From NCBI GenBank assembly GCA_027483425.1, contig JAIXUR010000561.1, positions 1-9,681 of the forward strand: DNA of 9,681 nucleotides. Direction: 5' to 3'. Source of the DNA: Cyanobacteriota bacterium (lineage in GTDB: Bacteria; Cyanobacteriota; Cyanobacteriia; Phormidesmidales; Phormidesmidaceae). The position numbers and the translations under genes were made by a program. This document shows, piece after piece, positions 5,686 through 9,681 of the stretch. Under the pieces are notes generated by a model. It had not been told where the DNA came from and did no database searches. It saw nothing but the letters and a program-made list of their open reading frames with translations. Every line of letters begins with the position of its first letter. Within the stretch, counting starts at the first letter, position 1.

Positions 5686-6216
5686 TTACTCTGGCTCGGT
5701 CGTGGCTGTCATCGTGTAAATCTGGAGCCATTCGGCCACCACGTAGGGGGCGACCACCAGTCGGGCCGGGGATGCCTGGGCCAAGGGCACCTCTAGGGTC
5801 AACGGGATCGGTCGCTGGAGCTGGCTCAGCACCGCCTCAACGTCGTACTGGGCGACGTTATCTGGCAAGACCTGGGTTGTCTGCGGATCGACCTGGGGTG
5901 GGGCTAGCCACTGGGCTGAGGTACCAGTTTGCACGGCCAGGTTGCCCTGGCGATCGACGGTGCCCTGGCCCGGAAACCCGACTACCCGTAGATAGACTCC
6001 CTGAACGCCCTCTGGGGTGTAGCGTTTGAAGACGGTGGCTTGCCAGGCCAGATCGTTTTGGTCACGCAGGCTTTGGCGCGATCGGTAGGTGGTTTGCCCG
6101 GGTTGCTCGTGGTAGGTATGCACCGATGCTAACGCCGGTTCAGCTAAGGCTAACAGCAGCAAAACCCCCAGCAAAAGCGCAATGATGATGACCCGTAAGC
6201 TGCGCCAGATGACCAT
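5686..6216 (-). CDS. DUF3122 family exported protein, 176 aa
   Basis: The protein begins with a signal peptide: MVIWRSLR, a hydrophobic core at 9-24 and an ALA cleavage site at 28-30. The mature part carries DUF3122 features: SVHTYHEQPGQTTYRSRQSL (31-50), RDQNDLAWQATVFKR (51-65), VYLRVVGFPGQG (74-85), VAQYDVEAVLSQL (121-133) and PYVVAEWLQIY (157-167). DUF3122 is essentially cyanobacterial and of unknown function, and the protein is expected in the periplasm or lumen. Its ATG lies only 3 nt after the TAA of the PgpH-type gene on the same strand. AGGTG inside the end of that gene serves as ribosome site. The two are therefore probably one operon with coupled translation. Confidence 0.87.
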   Translation of the reverse strand: MVIWRSLRVIIIALLLGVLLLLALAEPALASVHTYHEQPGQTTYRSRQSLRDQNDLAWQATVFKRYTPEGVQGVYLRVVGFPGQGTVDRQGNLAVQTGTSAQWLAPPQVDPQTTQVLPDNVAQYDVEAVLSQLQRPIPLTLEVPLAQASPARLVVAPYVVAEWLQIYTMTATTEPE

Positions 6217-6219
6217 GGG

Positions 6220-8754
6220 TTACCCCACCTTTGGCGCTAGGGCTGCTCTGGGATAGGCGATGCGCTTGTGGTTGTACTGCAGCCACACCTGGACAAAAAT
6301 TTCGGCAATCAGGGTCATGTGGTCGCGGGTGAGGCCCGACTCCACCAGCTGGTTATCTTTCCAGCGGGCGCGCAGAATGCGGTTGACCATGGCTAGGGCC
6401 TCGTCCGGGGTGGCTTCGGTGAGCGATCGCAGCGCCGCTTCGCAGGAGTCGGCCAGCATCACCAGGCCAGTTTCGGGCGACTGGGGAATTGGGCCGTCAT
6501 AGCGAAAGTCTGATTCCTTGACGACCAGGGTCGGGTCGGCCTTGGCCATTTCTTGGGCCTGGTAGTAGAAGTAGCTGATCTGCATGGTGCCCTGGTGTTC
6601 AGGGATAAACGCACTCACCGCCTTGGGCAGCCGACAGCGGCGGGCCATGACCATGCCCTCCGTGACGTGCTTTTTGATAATCCCAGCGCTCAACCAGGGA
6701 TCGTTGAGGGTATCGTGCTTGTTGGGGCCGCCCATCTGATTTTCGATAAAGCCCTGGGGATCGTGCATTTTACCAATGTCGTGGTATAGGGTGCCGGCGC
6801 GCACCAGCTCTACGTTACAGCCCAGAGCACGAGCGGCGGCTTCGGCCAGGCTGGTCACGAATACCGTGTGTTGAAAGGTGCCTGGGGCCTCTGCGGCCAA
6901 TCGCTTCAGCATGGGCCGGTTGGGGTTCGACAGCTCGGCCAGGCGAATGGGGGTGACCAGGTCAAACAGGTGTTCTAGGTAGGGGCTGAGGCCCAGGGCC
7001 GCGATGCTGGAGATCACGCCATAGATACTCTGGAGGGCAACCCCCGCTAGCATGCCTGACCAGGCTGAAATTAACGAAATCGGGTTGAGCACCACGGTCA
7101 AGAACAGGTAAATGGCCCCCTGGGTTAGGCCCACGCCACCGCCCAGCAGGGCCAGTTCTTCGCGCGATCGCATCCGGCCCGCCAGCAGGCTACACCCAAA
7201 GGCCCCCGTTGCCCCGGCCATAAACGAGATCCCGCCTACGGTAGCACCGATGGGCAGCAGCACGGCCACCAGGGCCACCAGGGTACCCCCGAGTACCGGG
7301 CCATAAAAGCTACCCGCCAAGAGGCCAATGGCTGGTAACCCGTAGGCCTCCACTCCCACCATTTTCATGACGCCGCAGCTGACCACCATGGCGGTAATTA
7401 AAAAGTAGTCTTGCTGGCGCAGGCGCTGGGGTACCCAGCGTTCGATCAGCAGAAAAAGACCGATCCCGCCCGCCACCAGCCCGCCAAACATGGCCAGACC
7501 CCAGTAGTTAAAGCGGCGCTGGCTGAGGTTGAAGTGGTCGAGCAGTACAAACTTGCTCTGGGTAATGGTGTCTCCGGCACTGACGATCAGTTCTCCCTGC
7601 TGCACCTTGACGACCACGGGCTTGACGGACTCGGCGGCCATGTCGGCCTGAACGCGGGTGCGATCGGTATCTTCTACCAGGTTGGGCTGAAGGGTCGAGA
7701 GCAGCAGTGCTTGGGAAAAGGGCTCGATGGTGCGGGGTAGGGTGCCCTTGAGTTGAAGCTGTACCGCCCGGCTCAGGTTATCGGAAGGGAGCCCAGAGGA
7801 AATCCCCTGGGCCAGCATGCGCTCTGCCGCTGTGCGCAGGGCTGCCTGGGTGGTCGTCCAGCCCTGGGGTGGCAGATTAAAGAGCTGAGGATCCGCCGGT
7901 AGGCCCTCGACCTGGCTGGCCAACAGGGTTAAGTTGGCTAGGGCCTGCTGATACCCCTGCCGAGTGTTTTCGACCTGGGTCAGGAGCTGATCAAAGTCAC
8001 TGCGTGGAGACCGCTGGCCGTAGCCCCACAGTTCGCCTAGGGCTTTTTTTTGGTCGGGGGTGAGGGTTTGATTGCGCAGCAACCGGTCGAGTTCAACCCG
8101 TTCGTTCTGGACGCTCTCCTCGGCTAGGGGGTCGATCAGACTGCGCAGCTTGAGCCAGGTGGCATCGTCGGACTGACGCAGGTAAAGCTGTACCTGGGTG
8201 GATAAAATGTCGGTGGAGACAAAGGGCACTGCCCCCGCCTGGCGACGAATGTCGTCGGCCTGGGCAACCAGGGTATTGAGTGATTGCAGCACCGCATCAT
8301 TGGTGCTGCTCTCCAGCCGCAGCACCCGGAGGGCACCGTTGCGGGCATCGCGACGGCGCTCTTCGGTGGTTTGCTTGTCTTCGACGCGGGCATTGTCAGG
8401 GGCAAAAACGGCAACGGGGGCGACGTTCCCCACCTGCAACCCCGGCTGATTGTAAAATCGCTGCCCCAACACCGCCGTTAAGGTCAGAGCGGTGAGGGTA
8501 AACGCTAGTTTAGGATGACGAATACCTTTGCGCCGCCTGAGCGGACGACAGGGCTGGGGTGGCTGAGGGGGTAGTCCGCCGATCTGTGGCACGGGCAGGG
8601 GCCTAGACCCTGGCTCAACCGGGCCGGGGCCTAGGGTGGCGGCGGGCGATCGCGGCGACGATGTCGCCTGGGTAGGCATGAGAGATACTGGCGTCTGATG
8701 TGCTGGAGTCCACCAGCGCTCAACCGCAGCCACAAGTTCCTGAATTGCCTTCAT
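6220..8754 (-). CDS. pgpH: PgpH-type 7TM-HD cyclic-di-AMP phosphodiesterase
   Basis: The protein has 844 residues in the 7TMR-HD architecture: a Pro-rich cytoplasmic N-terminus (20-78), a first membrane helix (about 82-97), a long extracytoplasmic 7TMR-HDED domain (about 110-400), seven membrane helices (about 416-590) and a cytoplasmic HD domain (about 605-835). HD residues are H629 (FQHT), H658-D659 (YHDIGKMHDP), H696 (KKHVTEG), H720 (PEHQGT) and D769 (LADSCEAA). These match the metal ligands of PgpH enzymes, which hydrolyse c-di-AMP to pApA. The position after H720, a second His in Firmicutes PgpH as I recall it, is Q721 here. In bacteria c-di-AMP controls potassium and osmotic balance; in cyanobacteria it is linked to survival in the dark. 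The ATG at 8754 has no clear Shine-Dalgarno. The downstream DUF3122 gene is 3 nt away. The gene symbol is by homology of architecture. Confidence 0.92.
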   Translation of the reverse strand: MKAIQELVAAVERWWTPAHQTPVSLMPTQATSSPRSPAATLGPGPVEPGSRPLPVPQIGGLPPQPPQPCRPLRRRKGIRHPKLAFTLTALTLTAVLGQRFYNQPGLQVGNVAPVAVFAPDNARVEDKQTTEERRRDARNGALRVLRLESSTNDAVLQSLNTLVAQADDIRRQAGAVPFVSTDILSTQVQLYLRQSDDATWLKLRSLIDPLAEESVQNERVELDRLLRNQTLTPDQKKALGELWGYGQRSPRSDFDQLLTQVENTRQGYQQALANLTLLASQVEGLPADPQLFNLPPQGWTTTQAALRTAAERMLAQGISSGLPSDNLSRAVQLQLKGTLPRTIEPFSQALLLSTLQPNLVEDTDRTRVQADMAAESVKPVVVKVQQGELIVSAGDTITQSKFVLLDHFNLSQRRFNYWGLAMFGGLVAGGIGLFLLIERWVPQRLRQQDYFLITAMVVSCGVMKMVGVEAYGLPAIGLLAGSFYGPVLGGTLVALVAVLLPIGATVGGISFMAGATGAFGCSLLAGRMRSREELALLGGGVGLTQGAIYLFLTVVLNPISLISAWSGMLAGVALQSIYGVISSIAALGLSPYLEHLFDLVTPIRLAELSNPNRPMLKRLAAEAPGTFQHTVFVTSLAEAAARALGCNVELVRAGTLYHDIGKMHDPQGFIENQMGGPNKHDTLNDPWLSAGIIKKHVTEGMVMARRCRLPKAVSAFIPEHQGTMQISYFYYQAQEMAKADPTLVVKESDFRYDGPIPQSPETGLVMLADSCEAALRSLTEATPDEALAMVNRILRARWKDNQLVESGLTRDHMTLIAEIFVQVWLQYNHKRIAYPRAALAPKVG

Positions 8755-8927
8755 AGGTTAAGACAGCTAAAGAGGCCGAGACAGAGACGAATGAACTCCA
8801 CTATGACTGATGACCTACGCGCACCCTACTCCGCAGCATGGTTTAAAAAACCTGCCCAGGAGCGTATCTACACATGCACCCGCACATGCAATCAGGCCAT
8901 TAGCCCCGCTCGGCCACCCCTGAGGCT

Positions 8928-8933
8928 ATTATA
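8928..8933 (-). promoter_or_regulatory. Candidate -10 box for the pgpH-DUF3122 operon
   Basis: A perfect TATAAT lies on the minus strand at 8933-8928, between the stop of the upstream gene (8967) and the pgpH ATG (8754). No good -35 box is at 16-18 bp (TTGAAC is too close, 12 bp). If used, it leaves a leader of roughly 165 nt. That leader includes two CACATGCA direct repeats (8871-8878 and 8883-8890) and a GGTTT/AAACC mini-hairpin. Confidence 0.35.
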
Positions 8934-8953
8934 GGCGGCGACCTGGTTCAATG

Positions 8954-8985
8954 CCTGGGCTGAGGGTTAAACCCTAATGCCCAGG
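8954..8985. terminator. Stem-loop over the stop codon of the upstream gene, possible weak terminator
   Basis: CCTGGGC (8954-8960) pairs with GCCCAGG (8979-8985), and within it AGGGT (8963-8967) pairs with ACCCT (8971-8975) around TAA. The stop codon of the minus-strand gene (8969-8967) is in the apical loop region. No T run follows, so it is not a canonical terminator. It may slow or end transcription before pgpH. Confidence 0.4.
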
Positions 8986-9681
8986 GAAAAGGACGGTGAA
9001 GATAGGGTGGGCTGACCGCCCACTCCGGCCCAGCGATGGTATAGCGCCACGGCTAAGTCTGCCAGGGCATTGGTCGTCAGCCCGACCCAGGGGTCTGGCT
9101 GGGCAGCGCGGTACTCTATCAACCACCGCTGACGCATCTCGGCACTGAGGCTGGCCCGTCCTCCCCCGAGCCCGACTAGCAACCCGATCAAGGCCGTTGT
9201 TGCCCTGTCGTAGTGCCGCCGATGGGCAATGCCCAGGGCCACCGCCAGTTGCCCCTGGCTCTGGGCTACCAGCTCTACGGCGGGCACTAAATCCTGGCCC
9301 CAGGGCTCCGTAGGCCGTAGCCAGCCGTAGCCATCGTCTGCCCTCGGGGGTGTCTTCTGGGGGGGGCTTTGGGGAGCCATCGCCCTACAGAGGGTCATGA
9401 ATAGCTGATCGCAAGCACTGGTGGCGGCGGGCGAGACTCCCAGGTCTGAGGCCCAGCGTCCGAGGGCGGCCCGGTGGTGACCATGGGCATCGGCCTTGAT
9501 CCACAGGTAGGGGAACGCATTGACGGCTACCGCCGCCGCCGAGGTCAGACCCTGGAAGTGGGGTCGCCAGAGTTGCGGGGGAAGGACATCCCCTCCGGCA
9601 CAGGCTTGGCCCACCCGCAGGAATCCTCCTTGCCACCCCCGATCGCCCATGGCCAGACTATCGGAGCGGTGGATCGCCCAG
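8967..9681 (-). CDS. ADP-ribosylglycohydrolase-like protein, 5' end beyond window
   Basis: The frame is open to the window edge, with WAIHRSDSLA preceding the first internal ATG at 9650, so the true start probably lies outside. Numbering from that Met, the C-terminal region has AVALGIAHRR (136-145) followed by YDRATTALIGLLVGLGGG (147-164) and RQRW (173-176). This order (AV..A, then T.AL.G.L.G...G, then W) is that of the last helices of the DraG/ADP-ribosylglycohydrolase fold. The metal-binding GGDxDT of active enzymes is RHYDRAT here, so the protein may have lost hydrolase activity. Divergent DraG-like proteins of this kind are, in my recollection, widespread in cyanobacteria. Nothing marks a signal peptide or membrane helix. 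The assignment is moderate; an unrelated helical protein is possible. Confidence 0.6.
   Translation of the reverse strand, partial: WAIHRSDSLAMGDRGWQGGFLRVGQACAGGDVLPPQLWRPHFQGLTSAAAVAVNAFPYLWIKADAHGHHRAALGRWASDLGVSPAATSACDQLFMTLCRAMAPQSPPQKTPPRADDGYGWLRPTEPWGQDLVPAVELVAQSQGQLAVALGIAHRRHYDRATTALIGLLVGLGGGRASLSAEMRQRWLIEYRAAQPDPWVGLTTNALADLAVALYHRWAGVGGQPTLSSPSFSLGIRV

Noticed and set aside
8698..8934. Plus-strand 78-codon frame in the pgpH leader
   Set aside because: It overlaps the pgpH start antisense, has no ribosome site and has no recognisable protein pattern.

Overview
The window is a GC-rich stretch of a cyanobacterial chromosome. The clearest evidence is a complete psbO gene for the oxygen-evolving-complex extrinsic protein. 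Several neighbours belong to families found mainly in cyanobacteria (DUF1997, DUF3122 and two unnamed families). The HIP1 octamer GCGATCGC occurs six times (starts at 537, 1553, 3711, 6423, 7164, 8646). Dispersed palindromes of the kind common in filamentous cyanobacteria are also present. The GC content and repeat style suggest a Leptolyngbya/Nodosilinea-like filamentous form, but the genus is an inference.

Left part (1-2114): two minus-strand genes, a secreted GHL10/DUF4015-like glycoside-hydrolase protein cut by the window edge and, upstream of it, a small cyanobacterial protein of unknown function. They are followed by a ~535-bp intergenic region before psbO. This region carries a 130-bp non-coding element with perfect 16-bp terminal inverted repeats and a TAA target duplication, which is a MITE of the IS5/IS1031 type. 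It also has a pair of 8-bp direct repeats set 11 bp apart.

Middle (2115-5085): psbO ends in a textbook intrinsic terminator. A 35-bp tandem palindromic repeat follows, then a secreted protein of unknown function that converges on a DUF1997 gene. A perfect 16-bp stem lies between the two convergent stops. An 81-aa cyanobacterial protein is preceded by an HLR1-like direct repeat (possible RpaB site). A dispersed palindrome with AAACCCGGTTTCT arms follows.

Right part (5143-9681): a DUF2127 membrane protein converges on a two-gene operon. That operon encodes a PgpH-type 7TM-HD cyclic-di-AMP phosphodiesterase followed, after only 3 nt, by a secreted DUF3122 protein. Upstream, on the same strand, is the 3' part of a gene whose C-terminus resembles ADP-ribosylglycohydrolases without their usual metal-binding motif; its start lies beyond the edge.

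Most genes look like single-gene units of core or lineage-core function. I found no phage, toxin-antitoxin, CRISPR or biosynthetic system. The points of interest are the small repeats, the regulatory-looking sites, the altered HD-domain residue in PgpH and the PgpH/DUF3122 pairing.
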